64,000 nucleotides of DNA. Source: Lewinellaceae bacterium (lineage in GTDB: Bacteria; Bacteroidota; Bacteroidia; Chitinophagales; Saprospiraceae). Position 1 is the stretch's first letter. Every line of letters begins with the position of its first letter. The stretch covers positions 496,001-560,000 of the forward strand of contig JACJYB010000001.1 in assembly GCA_020636355.1 (NCBI GenBank), in the 5' to 3' direction. The notes below the pieces were generated by a model. The model saw only the letters and a program-made list of their open reading frames with translations, did no database searches and had not been told where the DNA came from. This document shows positions 63,766 through 64,000 of the stretch, piece after piece. Position numbers and translations under genes: made by a program.

Positions 63766-64000
63766 ATGAATCGATTTATTTCAAGCAGTAAGTACATCCT
63801 GGTTGTGCTTAGCTTTCTGGGTTTCCATACCGGAGAAGTCAGGAATTCACACCTGGCAAAATCGCCTCAGCGGTTTGCCAATCAGGTCGTTGTTGATGTA
63901 GCTCACCGGACGGCTGCTATTTCGCCAACCATGTTTGGAATCTTTTTCGAAGACATCAATTTAGCGGCTGATGGCGGGATCTATGCTGAGTTAATAAAGA
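63766..64000 (+). CDS. GH51-type alpha-L-arabinofuranosidase, N-terminal part (cut by window end)
   Basis: ATG at 63766 opens a frame running to the window end without a stop (78 codons). The start (MNRFISSSKYILVVLSFLGFHTGEV) is a signal peptide. The region after it, AAISPTMFGIFFEDINLAADGGIYAELIK, matches the conserved N-terminal strand/loop of GH51 alpha-L-arabinofuranosidases (FGIFFEDIN-x-AADGGIYAEL). The catalytic Glu residues lie beyond the window. It is divergent from the HTCS, consistent with an HTCS-controlled arabinan/arabinoxylan locus that may continue to the right. Confidence 0.88.
   Translation, partial: MNRFISSSKYILVVLSFLGFHTGEVRNSHLAKSPQRFANQVVVDVAHRTAAISPTMFGIFFEDINLAADGGIYAELIK

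Overview
The window comes from a member of the Bacteroidota, most likely a Saprospiria/Lewinella-type chitinophagal or saprospiral marine or activated-sludge lineage (family level is inference). The evidence is three proteins with C-terminal type IX secretion (T9SS type A) sorting domains, a one-protein hybrid two-component system (HTCS), a DUF5916 outer-membrane protein, lipoproteins, and several promoters matching the Bacteroidota -7 element TAnnTTTG. No mobile element, CRISPR array, rRNA or phage was seen. One tRNA gene, tRNA-Ser(CGA), is present.

Left part (1-20.4 kb). A truncated coiled-coil secreted protein (minus) is followed by an AbgB-like M20 amidohydrolase, a P-loop kinase, and then a 17-kb plus-strand surface cluster. 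That cluster encodes a small T9SS cargo protein, a repeat-bearing tail-fibre-like adhesin, an outer-membrane beta-barrel, a 2318-residue exported protein with a TANFOR-like start, and a fibronectin-III protein. It is followed by a propeller sensor kinase (LytS type) whose gene abuts its LytTR response regulator. Several genes overlap or lie within 20 bp, so they look co-transcribed. I regard this as the strongest candidate for an incompletely described system: a cell-surface apparatus with its own sensor pair.

Middle part (20.5-45.5 kb). An arylsulfotransferase-like T9SS protein, a haem protein, a class V aminotransferase, tRNA-Ser, a membrane-inserted amidohydrolase and a His/Thr/Lys-rich exported protein precede a tight five-gene minus-strand operon (31.7 to 27.5 kb). 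That operon encodes RraA-type aldolase, SDR dehydrogenase, enolase-superfamily enzyme, an NTF2-RidA fusion and a creatininase-family amidase. It reads as a catabolic pathway for a sugar acid or related hydroxy acid whose substrate is unknown. Then follow a GH30 lipoprotein, DUF5916 protein, VOC protein, PepSY-like membrane protein, an exported alpha/beta hydrolase, a GH95 alpha-L-fucosidase, a LURP-one-like protein and full-length PurL.

Right part (45.7-64 kb). An alpha/beta hydrolase diverges from a GH127 beta-L-arabinofuranosidase-like lipoprotein. Two hypothetical lipoproteins, a LuxR-type regulator with a degenerate receiver domain, a T9SS repeat protein, a glycine-zipper protein and a TlpA-like thioredoxin follow. 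The window ends with a carbohydrate locus: a Nudix-derived NrtR/AraR-like repressor divergent from a GH3 glucosidase/xylosidase with a perfect 19-bp palindrome in front of the GH3 gene, then an HTCS divergent from a truncated GH51 arabinofuranosidase. GH30, GH95, GH127, GH3 and GH51 together suggest use of fucose- and arabinose-containing plant or algal glycans. No SusC/SusD pair is present in the window.
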